Origin: Gp6-AA40 sp035263125
Lineage (GTDB): Bacteria; Acidobacteriota; Vicinamibacteria; Vicinamibacterales; UBA2999
Length of the DNA: 64,000 bases
Assembly: GCA_035263125.1 (NCBI GenBank)
Contig: DATFRP010000203.1
Coordinates: 21,757 to 85,756 of the forward strand
Reading direction: 5' to 3'
Part shown: piece after piece, positions 26,326 to 34,274 of the stretch
Layout: the number at the start of each line of letters is the position of its first letter
How positions within the stretch are numbered: the stretch's first letter is position 1
Translations under genes and position numbers: made by a program
Notes under the pieces: model-generated
The model's input: the letters and a program-made list of their open reading frames with translations, nothing else
Told to the model about the DNA's origin: nothing
The model's database searches: none

Positions 26326-27186
26326 ATGGACAACGACGAACTGACAAGACGGGATTTCGTCGCGATAACGGTGGCGGCAGGCATTGCCGCGGCCGCCGGA
26401 ACCGATCTCTCTGCGCAGGGTGATGTGGTCGAGACCAACGTCGACATCAAGACGCCAGACGGCACGTGCGATGCGGCATTCATACATCCAGCCACGGGAG
26501 CTCACGCAGCGGTCATCATCTGGCCCGACGCATTCGGTCTGCGCCCGTCGATGCGCAATATGGCCAAGCGCCTGGCCGTCGCCGGGTACACGGTGCTCGT
26601 ACCGAATCCGTTCTATCGCGTGGCGAAATCGCCAGTGTATGAGGATGCGTCGAAGGTCGACTTCGCGAAGGAGCGAGACAAGATCGGTCCGCTGATGGGA
26701 TCGATTGGAGCCGACGGTGCGGTCGAAAAGGATGCCCCTGCCTTCGTCGCATGGCTCGACATGCAGAAGGAAGTCGATCGCAACAAGAAGATCGGCACGC
26801 AGGGCTACTGCATGGGCGGTGCGCTCGTCGTCAGAACCGCCGCCGCCGTGCCGGACCGCATCGGCGCGGGCGCGTCATTCCACGGTGGAGCGCTCGTCAC
26901 TGAGATGCCGAACAGTCCTCATCTGCTCGCCCCGAAGATCAAGGCGCACATGTACTTTGGCATCGCTACGAACGACGACATGCGGCAGCCGGATGCCAAG
27001 GTGAAGCTGAAGGAAGCGTTCGACGCGGCGAAGAATCCTGCTGAAGTCGAGGTCTACTCGATGGCCCAGCACGGATGGTGCGTGCCTGACATGCCGGCCA
27101 GCGCGAATGGCCCGATCTACAAGATGGACGATGCCGAGCGCGCGTGGGCCAAGCTCATAGCGCTCTACAAGACGTCGCTCTCTTGA
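26326..27186 (+). CDS. Dienelactone hydrolase family protein, probably Tat-exported
   Basis: The 286-residue protein has a Tat-like signal (TRRDFVAITVAAGIAAAAG) and an alpha/beta-hydrolase core of the dienelactone hydrolase type. The nucleophile is Cys162 in GTQGYCMGG. An Asp in ATNDD and His in MAQHGWCVP complete the triad. Dienelactone hydrolases open lactones in aromatic degradation, but many exported relatives have other ester or lactone substrates. A bidirectional hairpin terminator follows 10 bp after the stop codon. Confidence 0.87.
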   Translation: MDNDELTRRDFVAITVAAGIAAAAGTDLSAQGDVVETNVDIKTPDGTCDAAFIHPATGAHAAVIIWPDAFGLRPSMRNMAKRLAVAGYTVLVPNPFYRVAKSPVYEDASKVDFAKERDKIGPLMGSIGADGAVEKDAPAFVAWLDMQKEVDRNKKIGTQGYCMGGALVVRTAAAVPDRIGAGASFHGGALVTEMPNSPHLLAPKIKAHMYFGIATNDDMRQPDAKVKLKEAFDAAKNPAEVEVYSMAQHGWCVPDMPASANGPIYKMDDAERAWAKLIALYKTSLS

Positions 27187-27195
27187 AACAACGAA

Positions 27196-27223
27196 GGCGC
27201 ACCACCCCAGTAGGTGGTGCGCC
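27196..27223. terminator. Bidirectional hairpin terminator
   Basis: A perfect 11-bp stem, GGCGCACCACC and GGTGGTGCGCC, flanks the loop CCAGTA. It lies between the convergent dienelactone-hydrolase gene and amtB. On the minus strand the stem is followed by TTCGTTGTTTC, which is moderately T-rich, so the clearest intrinsic terminator is for amtB. It is not a member of the short repeat family seen elsewhere. Confidence 0.8.
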
Positions 27224-27255
27224 CTGCGTTACCCAATCGACTCGACAGACAACGA

Positions 27256-28554
27256 CTATCGGACGACGACCGGCGATGAAGAAGTCGCGCCTTGGGCGCG
27301 CGGATCCTCTACTGGCGTCATCACGGCGTCGAAGCCTCCGGTGTGGAGATACGCTTCCTCGCCGTGCATCGTGAGGTCGAGGCCGGTCGATTCTTCGGAC
27401 GCGGTCGCGCGCAGCGGCAGGACGAGCGCGATCAGCTTCAGCAGGATGAAGCTCACACCGCCGCTGTAGACGATCGCCGTTCCAACCGCGAGCGCCTGAA
27501 TGGCGACCTGACCGAGGTTGCCGTAGAGCGCGCCGTCGAAGACCCCGTTCAGCGCTTTCTGAGCGAACACGCCTGTGAGAATCGCACCCACCGTGCCGCC
27601 CACACCGTGCGCCGCGACCACGTCGAGTGAATCGTCGAGCGACGTCTTGGCGCGAATCATCAGAGCGAGATAACTCGGGATGGCGGCGATTCCGCCCAGG
27701 ATGAGACCGTTCATCGGGCTCACGAAGCCAGCGGCCGGCGTGATCGCGACGAGTCCGACGACGATGGCCGTCGCGCAGCCCACCGCGGTCGGCTTGCCCG
27801 AGCGCATCAGATCGAGGAACGTCCAGACCACCAGCGTTCCCGCCGGAGCCAGCATCGTCGTCGTGAATGCAAGGCCGGCAATCGGACTCGCCGCCAGCGC
27901 GCTGCCCGCATTGAATCCAAACCAGCCAAACCAGAGCAGCCCGGCGCCGAGCAGCACCGTGGGCACGTTGTGCGGCAGGAGACCCGCCTTGCCGTAGTCG
28001 GACCGCTTACCAACGACCACCGCCGCCACGAACGCCGCGATGCCTGCGTTCACGTGGACGACCGTGCCGCCGGCGAAGTCCCACGCCCCCATGTCCGCCA
28101 GCCAGCCGCCGCCCCACACCCAGTGTGCCAGCGGCGCGTATACGACGACCGACCACAGCGAGATGAACAGCAGGTAGGCCTTGAAATTCATGCGCTCGAC
28201 GATGGCGCCGGAGATCAGCGCGGCGGTGATGATGCAGAACGTCGCCTGAAACGCCATGTAGAGGGTGTGCGGGATGGTCAGCGCGACGACCGCGCCCTTT
28301 TCCGAGAGGCCGACGTTGTTCAGGAAGGCAAACGAGAGGTCCCCGAGCCAGTTGTTGCCGGGGCTGAGCGCCAGCGAGTACCCGATCAGCGCCCACAACA
28401 CGCCGACGAACCCCAATGAGATGAAACTCATCATCATCGTGTTCAGCGCATTCTTGGACCGCACCAGCCCGCCATAGAAGAACGCCAGCGCGGGCGTCAT
28501 CAGAAGCACAAGCGCCGTGGATATCAACATCCACGCGGTATCAGCTGAATTCAT
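27256..28554 (-). CDS. amtB: Ammonium transporter, Amt family
   Basis: The 432-residue inner-membrane protein has the eleven-helix Amt fold without an extra signal peptide. Key blocks are FFYGGLVRSKN (25-35) and DFAGGTVVHVNAG with the pore His167. The second pore histidine is His316 in DVVAAHGVGG. It imports ammonium. The C-terminal tail (about 395-432) is longer than the core and rich in Thr, Glu and Ser, perhaps for PII binding. No glnK (PII) gene is adjacent, which is unusual because amtB is normally paired with it. Confidence 0.95.
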   Translation of the reverse strand: MNSADTAWMLISTALVLLMTPALAFFYGGLVRSKNALNTMMMSFISLGFVGVLWALIGYSLALSPGNNWLGDLSFAFLNNVGLSEKGAVVALTIPHTLYMAFQATFCIITAALISGAIVERMNFKAYLLFISLWSVVVYAPLAHWVWGGGWLADMGAWDFAGGTVVHVNAGIAAFVAAVVVGKRSDYGKAGLLPHNVPTVLLGAGLLWFGWFGFNAGSALAASPIAGLAFTTTMLAPAGTLVVWTFLDLMRSGKPTAVGCATAIVVGLVAITPAAGFVSPMNGLILGGIAAIPSYLALMIRAKTSLDDSLDVVAAHGVGGTVGAILTGVFAQKALNGVFDGALYGNLGQVAIQALAVGTAIVYSGGVSFILLKLIALVLPLRATASEESTGLDLTMHGEEAYLHTGGFDAVMTPVEDPRAQGATSSSPVVVR

Positions 28555-28968
28555 TGCACACCTCGATCAAAAAGTTGCTCCGGCCGGCACACCTGACTGT
28601 TTTCTGCTTTACCGCTGGCACTAGGACGTCGGGCACCCCGGAAGAACGAGGGGCTCGCGGCACAACGGGTCTCCGATCACGGACTCGCGATTCAAGTTTG
28701 GCGCCAAGTGCGTCAGAGGTGCGAGTGCTGGAATGCGCCTGATCTCGGGGATCTTCGATGGTCTGAGATCACTGAATGCCACAAATTTGTCGACATACTG
28801 CGCTGTCACTACAAAAGAGTTGAATCGAGTGGTCCGAGGAGAGGCCGACGCGAGCACCAGCCGTGCGAGATCCGTCGATACATCTGCTCGTCCTGCAACT
28901 GCTTGTCGGATCCCGCTCGAATCAGACATTTATGTTCTGAGATCTGTCAGGTCAGCCAAAAACGTAGG
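28555..28968. other. Gene-poor intergenic region
   Basis: I see no convincing gene in these 414 bp. Open frames of about 100 codons occur on both strands, but they overlap, lack ribosome binding sites and do not look like proteins. GC content is visibly lower than in neighbouring genes. The right end probably holds the upstream or 3' flank of the metallo-beta-lactamase-like gene, and the left end the amtB promoter. Confidence 0.5.
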
Positions 28969-29793
28969 TCACTTCTTCTGCCGCTCCCACTCTTTGCGGA
29001 ACGCGCCTTCCCGCTCGGCGACATACGCGGCGTATCCGGACGGATCGATGAACGGGTTCGCGCTGCCGCCGGCCTTCAGGGCCTCGTATTTGGCTTTCAG
29101 CCCGAAATAGGCGCCGTGCGCACCGAGAAACAGATCTACGGGCAGGCTCTTGAGCACCGTGAAGGTTTTCTCGTAGTCCGAAGCGATCGTCGGATAGGCC
29201 TTGTTGCCCACGAGGACGTACCCGGGATTCACGTTCGGACTGCCGATGATCACCGCGTTCAGCATCCGTCCACCCTCGTCGACGCGCATCGTCCACGTCG
29301 TGCACCCCTTGGTGTGGCCCGGCGTCAGGTGGGCGGTCAGCGTGGAGCCGCCGAGTTCGACCCTGTCGCCATCGTGCAGCACGCGATCGACGTGAGCACC
29401 AGGGCGCCCCTGCGCCGTGCTCTGGACCTCCGGCACGTCCCCATCCATGACCATCAGGCGCGCACCCGTGTCCTTCTTCATCACGCCGATGCCGCCGTCG
29501 TGATCGCCATGCGCGTGACTGATCAGAAGAATCCGGGTGTCGCTGTACTTGAATCCGAGCTGCTCGATACTCTTGCGGACCGTTGGCACATCCTCAGGGA
29601 AGTCGGAGTTGATGACGATGTTCCCCTGCGGTGTGCGAATGAGATACACCGCGAGATCGGCGGTCCCGACGTAATAGAGATTGCCGGCGATCTTGAACCC
29701 AGGGAACGACGCATGCCAGTCCGGGTTGTCCTGCGCGGACACGACGATCGCGGATGTCAGCAGGAGCATCGCGCAGCGAGCCAGAGTCTTCAT
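28969..29793 (-). CDS. Metallo-beta-lactamase-fold hydrolase resembling subclass B3
   Basis: The 274-residue exported enzyme has a signal peptide (about 1-20). Zinc ligands are His93, His95, Asp97 and His98 in SHAHGDHDGG, His160 in TPGHTKGCTTW and His226 in LGAHGAYFG. The layout VGSPNVNPGYVL-type, then YPTIASDYEKTF and LPVDLFLGAH, is that of subclass B3 beta-lactamases such as L1 and THIN-B, rather than glyoxalase II or lactonases. The predicted role is hydrolysis of beta-lactams or a related lactam or ester in the periplasm. Activity is not proven by sequence. Confidence 0.75.
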   Translation of the reverse strand: MKTLARCAMLLLTSAIVVSAQDNPDWHASFPGFKIAGNLYYVGTADLAVYLIRTPQGNIVINSDFPEDVPTVRKSIEQLGFKYSDTRILLISHAHGDHDGGIGVMKKDTGARLMVMDGDVPEVQSTAQGRPGAHVDRVLHDGDRVELGGSTLTAHLTPGHTKGCTTWTMRVDEGGRMLNAVIIGSPNVNPGYVLVGNKAYPTIASDYEKTFTVLKSLPVDLFLGAHGAYFGLKAKYEALKAGGSANPFIDPSGYAAYVAEREGAFRKEWERQKK

Positions 29794-29831
29794 CGATTCC
29801 CTCCTCGCGTCGCCTCTATGGTTCGAACGCG

Positions 29832-29850
29832 CCGGGCCTAAAGCCCCCGC
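29832..29850. repeat. Degenerate GC-rich palindromic repeat
   Basis: CGGGCCTAAAGCCCCCG forms an imperfect hairpin with a TAAA-like loop between two minus-strand genes. It looks like a decayed copy of the palindrome family. Confidence 0.35.
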
Positions 29851-29865
29851 GGTCGCACGCGCATT

Positions 29866-30756
29866 CTAAGACGACTGGCTCGAGGGCTGAAGGGAATTGA
29901 GCGCGCGCCGATCGTCGACGCTCAGCGCAATCGACGCGGCGGCGACGTTCTCTTCGAGATGATCGGTGCTGGACGTTCCCGGGATCGGCAGCATGATGCG
30001 CGAGCGCGCGAGCAGCCACGCGAGCGCCATCTGCAGCGGCGTCGCGCCATGCCGGCGCGCGACGTCGCGCAGCGCACCCGGGATGTCGAGTTTGCCGGCG
30101 CCGAGCGGATACCACGGAATGAACGCCAGGTCGTGACGCTCGCAGTATTCGACGACCGCATCCGAGGCGCGGTCGACGATGTTGTAGCGGTTCTGCACGG
30201 AGATCACGGGCAGGCTCTGTCGCGCACGCTCGATGGCGTCGACGCCAACCTCTGAGAAGCCGACGAAGCGAATCTTTCCTTCGCGTCTCAGATCGGAGAG
30301 CGTGCCGAATTGATCCGCCTCTGGCACTGCCGGATCGATGCGATGCAGCTGGTACAAATCGATGCGGTCGAGGCGCAAACGCCGGAGGCTGCCTTCACAC
30401 GCCGCGCGAAGATGCTCGGGACGCCCGTCGGTTTCCCACCGATCGGGACCAGGGCGGACGAATCCGCCTTTGGTGGCGATCACCGTTCCCGCCGGATAGG
30501 GATACAACGCCTCGGCAATGATCTCTTCCGAGACCGCGGGACCGTATGAATCGGCGGTGTCGAAGAACGTCACCCCGAGCTCAATCGCCCGGCGAAGGAC
30601 ACGACGGCATTCTTCTCGATCGGCTGGCGGGCCGAAGATGCCCGGACCAGTCAGCCGCATCGCGCCGAATCCCATGCGGGCGACGGTCACGCTCTCACCG
30701 AGGGTCAGCGTTCCAGCGGCCGTCGCTCTCGAGAGCGTGTCGTGATGGCGGGTCAT
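29866..30756 (-). CDS. Aldo/keto reductase
   Basis: The 296-residue TIM-barrel enzyme carries the tetrad Asp66 and Tyr71 (FFDTADSYG), Lys96 (VIATKGG) and His138 (LYQLHRID). It is more like the class with GFGAMRLTGPGI at the N-terminus than the reductase at 22589-23587, so the two are not recent duplicates. The substrate is unknown. A short spacer with a degenerate palindrome separates it from the metallo-beta-lactamase-like gene; both are on the minus strand. Confidence 0.9.
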   Translation of the reverse strand: MTRHHDTLSRATAAGTLTLGESVTVARMGFGAMRLTGPGIFGPPADREECRRVLRRAIELGVTFFDTADSYGPAVSEEIIAEALYPYPAGTVIATKGGFVRPGPDRWETDGRPEHLRAACEGSLRRLRLDRIDLYQLHRIDPAVPEADQFGTLSDLRREGKIRFVGFSEVGVDAIERARQSLPVISVQNRYNIVDRASDAVVEYCERHDLAFIPWYPLGAGKLDIPGALRDVARRHGATPLQMALAWLLARSRIMLPIPGTSSTDHLEENVAAASIALSVDDRRALNSLQPSSQSS

Positions 30757-30917
30757 ACCTCTCGACCGAGGGCCTGTGCAAGTTGTAGTCCCCGAAGGTC
30801 ATGCAGATTATACGAACGTCAGCGGGATCACGGCCTGCGGCTGTGTTGGCAATCGTGACTGAACGGATACAATCCCAGACCGCACACGGGTCATCCGTAA
30901 GCAGGCAGGGAGGATCG

Positions 30918-31469
30918 ATGGACACTCCCCGAGGCAGTCATGGCTGGTTTGCGCGCATCGCCATCGGCGTGCTGCTCGTCGTGGCCGCCGGGGCACTCTT
31001 CGGCGGCGGCTGGCTCACGGGACGGCTCGGCATCGGCTCTGTCAAGGACCCTTCATCGCTGACAGCAGCCGAGCGCGACTTCGCCGCACGCATGCGCAAC
31101 GTGTCGCTGGTCGGTTCTTTCACGGTCGACGGCCGCGAGAGCCGCACTCCCCGATCGGATCGCTACGACATCACCAGCGTCGAGAAGGTGGGCGAGGACC
31201 TCTGGCGCTTCAACGCGAGCATGCAGTGCTGCGGCGTCAACGGCTCCATTCCTGTCGTCGTCCCGATGCGCTGGAGCGGCGACACACCGATGATTGCGAT
31301 GACCGACACCAGCCTGCCGGGACTGGGCACGTTCACGGTACGGCTCTTCTTCTACGCCGATCGTTACTCCGGCACGTGGCAGCACGGGAAAGTGGGTGGC
31401 CAGATGTTCGGACGGATCGAAAAGCAGGGCGCCAGCAGCGCCCCGCCTGATCGGCCGAAAGAAGACTAG
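30918..31469 (+). CDS. Membrane-anchored protein of unknown function
   Basis: The 183-residue protein has one N-terminal transmembrane helix (about 11-33, IAIGVLLVVAAGALFGGGW). A periplasmic beta-rich domain follows, with SLVGSFTVDGRES, YDITSVEKVGEDLWRFNASM and CCGVNGSIPVVVPM. The start at 30918 has GGGAGGA about six bases upstream; a longer frame from 30801 lacks such a site. A pair of adjacent cysteines (about residues 109-110) is notable. No family recognised. Confidence 0.75.
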   Translation: MDTPRGSHGWFARIAIGVLLVVAAGALFGGGWLTGRLGIGSVKDPSSLTAAERDFAARMRNVSLVGSFTVDGRESRTPRSDRYDITSVEKVGEDLWRFNASMQCCGVNGSIPVVVPMRWSGDTPMIAMTDTSLPGLGTFTVRLFFYADRYSGTWQHGKVGGQMFGRIEKQGASSAPPDRPKED

Positions 31470-31478
31470 TCACGAACG

Positions 31479-32828
31479 CTATCGCCAGATCTGCTTCCAC
31501 CACGGGGCAGAAGTGCCGTCGGGTGGCGTCGCCTGATCGAGATCCATTCGCCGTCTGATCTCATCGAGACTCCAGCCAGTCAGCGACGCCAGCGTCTGCG
31601 CCTCCCGCTCCCGTCGCTGACGCAGCTCACGCTGATAGGTCTCGGCAGCATCGCAGCGCGCTGGTCCGGTCCACGGCTGGCGTAGAACATAGCGACCTTG
31701 GAAGTTGGTGCGATCGCCGGTCTCCTGAAACACGAGATCCTCGGGGAAGTGCGCTTGGTCGTAGCGCACATGGAGCCGGGTGACGAACACATCCTGCGGC
31801 GAGGGGGCGACGGTCGATCGACCACCAGGACGCGCGACCCAGAAGACACCGAGCTTTCGGAGTTCGTCAGACGACATCGGATCGGCGGCGCACGGGTCGC
31901 ACCACCCCATGTCCCAGGCGTATTCCTGGAATATCGCGCTCATGTTCTCGCGCCTGACGTGCTGGTCGAACATCGCGCGATACATGCTCCCGAATACCTT
32001 CGGATCCTTCACGTAGGTCGGAATTTCCACATCCGTACGCAGCTTGATCGTGCGGTAGTTGGTCGATTCCACGCGGCCCTTTCGAGTGAGCGTATAGACG
32101 AACAGCTCCTGCGGACCATCGGCATTCACCATCCCAAGCCTGATCGGCAGCATGAACTTCGGCGATTCGTACGCGATCTGGATCGGACGCAGGTTCGCGA
32201 ACCCCAGCCTGGCCTGTTCGGTCAGGTTGACCTTGGCGACGAAGAAACGCATCTGCTGCTTGATGTAGGTCGCAAGGACGCTCGACGCTCCCGACGGGAT
32301 GCGGTAGCCGTTGGTCTTGAGCCAGGTCTCGAGGCCGGTGCTCTGCGCCGCCGAGAGGATCAGGATGTCGTATTCCCCGACCGTGTAGCTCGCCTCGATC
32401 GTGACCCCCAGGCTTTTCGCCCCGCTCCGGGCAGCTGGCGCTGGAGACGCAAGGGGGGCACGCGATTCCATCGCCATGAGACGATCGATTGGGACGCGGC
32501 AGGGATCGGCGTCGAAGTACTCCACCAGGCGCGGAGCGGTGAAGGCGTCGAGGTGATCGAGCAGGGCGCGGTCGCCGACGTTGATCTGCTCGCGCTGAAT
32601 TGCGGTCGGCACCGGAACGACCATGGCGAACTCCTTCGGATCGCCGCGAAAGTCGTTGGCCATGGTGATGACTGTGCGATCGCCGTCGCGCACGAGCACG
32701 ACGTGCGACGCCTTGTTGAACAGCTTCGTGTCGGCCCTCGAGACATAAAAGCCGCAGAAGGCTTCCGCGCTCCCCGCGCCCGCACAGAGCGAGAAGAGCA
32801 CGGCGAGCGTGAATGCCGTGAATCGCAT
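31479..32828 (-). CDS. DUF2330 secreted protein (internal start within the preceding frame)
   Basis: An ATG at 32828 is preceded by GGAGG nine bases upstream and begins a typical signal peptide (MRFTAFTLAVLFSLCAGAG, cleaved near AEAF). The 449-residue product is a complete DUF2330 protein: Cys-containing N-terminus AFCGFYVSRADTKLFNKA, a long beta-rich core with FFVAKVNLTEQARLGF, and a C-terminal charged helix ending PWWKQIWR. The family is exported and uncharacterised. It is likely the main product of the 3' half of this locus. Confidence 0.7.
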   Translation of the reverse strand: MRFTAFTLAVLFSLCAGAGSAEAFCGFYVSRADTKLFNKASHVVLVRDGDRTVITMANDFRGDPKEFAMVVPVPTAIQREQINVGDRALLDHLDAFTAPRLVEYFDADPCRVPIDRLMAMESRAPLASPAPAARSGAKSLGVTIEASYTVGEYDILILSAAQSTGLETWLKTNGYRIPSGASSVLATYIKQQMRFFVAKVNLTEQARLGFANLRPIQIAYESPKFMLPIRLGMVNADGPQELFVYTLTRKGRVESTNYRTIKLRTDVEIPTYVKDPKVFGSMYRAMFDQHVRRENMSAIFQEYAWDMGWCDPCAADPMSSDELRKLGVFWVARPGGRSTVAPSPQDVFVTRLHVRYDQAHFPEDLVFQETGDRTNFQGRYVLRQPWTGPARCDAAETYQRELRQRREREAQTLASLTGWSLDEIRRRMDLDQATPPDGTSAPWWKQIWR

Positions 32829-33674
32829 GATCGGTTTCCTCCAGAAGAAGTGAGTGGTCTGTCGATGTGGCCACGCGTAGCGGGTCGCCGGAAGCAGCCG
32901 GTCGAGGATCGGAACGAGCGGCGATGCCGCCGCCAGCGCCCACAGCATCCCGTTCGTTCTGAACAACCGGAGCTGCACGTACGCCGCGCCGAACGCCACC
33001 ATGGCGGCGAACAGCACGCGTGCCGTGCGCGAGTCCGGGGTCGTCTTCGGGTCCGAGATCATGAAGAAGCTGAAGAGGAGAAACGCGCCATTCTCGAGTC
33101 GATGCAACGGGATCGAGAGCGGTTCACCGAGCCAGAGCGATCGGCCAACCAGCAGCGACGCGTAGGTCGCCATGAATGTCAGCGTGACGTCGCTGCGGGT
33201 CGCGCGGTGCACGACGAGCAACCCGGCCGAGGCGAGAAAGAAGGCGAATACCGCAGCGGTCCCCCACTGGCCCGCTGAGACCCACGCCATGTCGGTCGTG
33301 AGCATCAACACCACGAGTGCGAGATTGGTCGGGTTGAAGACGTGCTTCCCGCGCACACGAATCAGAAACTTCGAGCCCACGGCAATCGCAGCCGCGAGCG
33401 CGGCAAGGATCAGCGCGTCGGTGCGCAGCATCAGGCAGAGCGAGAGCGCCGAGATCAACGCGCTCGTGCCGCCGGAGACGCGGTCGCGCCCGGTCCACCG
33501 GTCGGCACAGGCCTGCACCAGCAACGCCGAGACGACCGTCACGAAGACCTGCGCGAGCGTGAGGTCGAAATCGAGGAACACCAGACCGTACGCGAGAAGG
33601 CTTGCAAGGGTGGCGATCTGGCCATGGCGGGGGTCCGCCATGAGCAGCCGCCACAGGGTGGCCGTCTGCCGCAT
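31479..33674 (-). CDS. RnfD/NqrB-like membrane domain in frame with DUF2330 domain
   Basis: This frame encodes 731 residues. The first 275 are polytopic and resemble the RnfD/NqrB/ApbE-substrate membrane family: HVFNPTNLALVVLM and FFMISDPKTTPDSR are characteristic blocks. From residue 283 a DUF2330 protein begins (AFCGFYVSRADTKLF, ANDFRGDPKEFAMVVPVP). No stop codon separates the parts, yet residue 283 is a Met with its own signal peptide and strong ribosome binding site. The cell may make a full fusion, a short DUF2330 protein, or both. No other Rnf/Nqr subunits are nearby, so it is not a complete ion-pumping complex. Confidence 0.7.
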   Translation of the reverse strand: MRQTATLWRLLMADPRHGQIATLASLLAYGLVFLDFDLTLAQVFVTVVSALLVQACADRWTGRDRVSGGTSALISALSLCLMLRTDALILAALAAAIAVGSKFLIRVRGKHVFNPTNLALVVLMLTTDMAWVSAGQWGTAAVFAFFLASAGLLVVHRATRSDVTLTFMATYASLLVGRSLWLGEPLSIPLHRLENGAFLLFSFFMISDPKTTPDSRTARVLFAAMVAFGAAYVQLRLFRTNGMLWALAAASPLVPILDRLLPATRYAWPHRQTTHFFWRKPIMRFTAFTLAVLFSLCAGAGSAEAFCGFYVSRADTKLFNKASHVVLVRDGDRTVITMANDFRGDPKEFAMVVPVPTAIQREQINVGDRALLDHLDAFTAPRLVEYFDADPCRVPIDRLMAMESRAPLASPAPAARSGAKSLGVTIEASYTVGEYDILILSAAQSTGLETWLKTNGYRIPSGASSVLATYIKQQMRFFVAKVNLTEQARLGFANLRPIQIAYESPKFMLPIRLGMVNADGPQELFVYTLTRKGRVESTNYRTIKLRTDVEIPTYVKDPKVFGSMYRAMFDQHVRRENMSAIFQEYAWDMGWCDPCAADPMSSDELRKLGVFWVARPGGRSTVAPSPQDVFVTRLHVRYDQAHFPEDLVFQETGDRTNFQGRYVLRQPWTGPARCDAAETYQRELRQRREREAQTLASLTGWSLDEIRRRMDLDQATPPDGTSAPWWKQIWR

Positions 33675-33749
33675 ATCCGTTCTCCTGGATTCAGAACGGA
33701 CGGCCGGCGATTCCTTGCAAAAGGCGCATTTCGCCTAGAATTTCCCCCA

Positions 33750-34196
33750 ATGTCCGACTCTGAAGAGGTGCAGCGGGATCTCGACGCCTACGGGCGGCTC
33801 GTCGACCTCTGGGCACAGGAGAATCCGATCAAGACGAACAAGCTGCAGGTCCTCCTGGCAGTCAACGGACTGCTCGTGACCGGCATTCAGATCAACGGCG
33901 GCTTCGTGCGCCACAACTGGGCTTTCTACATAGCGGGCGCGGTCTTCAGCGCCATCTGGACGTTCTCGATCGGTCGAACCGTCCTGTTTCAGAAGATCTG
34001 GCAGCGGAAGATCGAAGCCATCATGGCCAGGCATACGGGCGACCAGCGCTTCGCGGTGCTCGACACTGACGCCGATGAGAAGGCGATCGGCGGGGTCGCG
34101 CGCGCATTCGGCAGCGTCTCGTCGAAGTACTACTTGCTGTGGTCGCCTGCGGCCTTCACCGTGGTCTGGCTCGTGGCCTTGCTGCTGGCGCGCTGA
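33750..34196 (+). CDS. Small two-helix membrane protein, RipA-like
   Basis: The 148-residue protein has a soluble N-terminus (YGRLVDLWAQENPIKTNKLQ) and hydrophobic segments at about 27-40, 51-68 and 128-147 (LLWSPAAFTVVWLVALLLA). This layout recalls the RipA family of octameric cytoplasmic-membrane proteins, but the match is by impression only. It is divergent from the RnfD-like gene. Role unknown. Confidence 0.6.
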   Translation: MSDSEEVQRDLDAYGRLVDLWAQENPIKTNKLQVLLAVNGLLVTGIQINGGFVRHNWAFYIAGAVFSAIWTFSIGRTVLFQKIWQRKIEAIMARHTGDQRFAVLDTDADEKAIGGVARAFGSVSSKYYLLWSPAAFTVVWLVALLLAR

Positions 34197-34274
34197 AGGG
34201 TCCGCGCATCCCTTACCCACGCCGCTCATCACAATTGCAACCGCACGGCGAGCTCGGCCGCCGATGCTCGGGGG

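Noticed and set aside
28569..28605. Possible sigma-54 promoter before amtB (GTGCC and GCAA-like blocks)
   Set aside because: The blocks are in the wrong order and orientation for GGCAC-N5-TTGC on the amtB strand.
28621..29110. Overlapping frames of about 100-125 codons on both strands
   Set aside because: No ribosome binding sites, no recognisable domain, and they overlap each other and the metallo-beta-lactamase-like gene.
31479..33674. Complete Rnf or Nqr ion-pumping complex
   Set aside because: Only an RnfD-like domain is present; no other subunits lie in the window.
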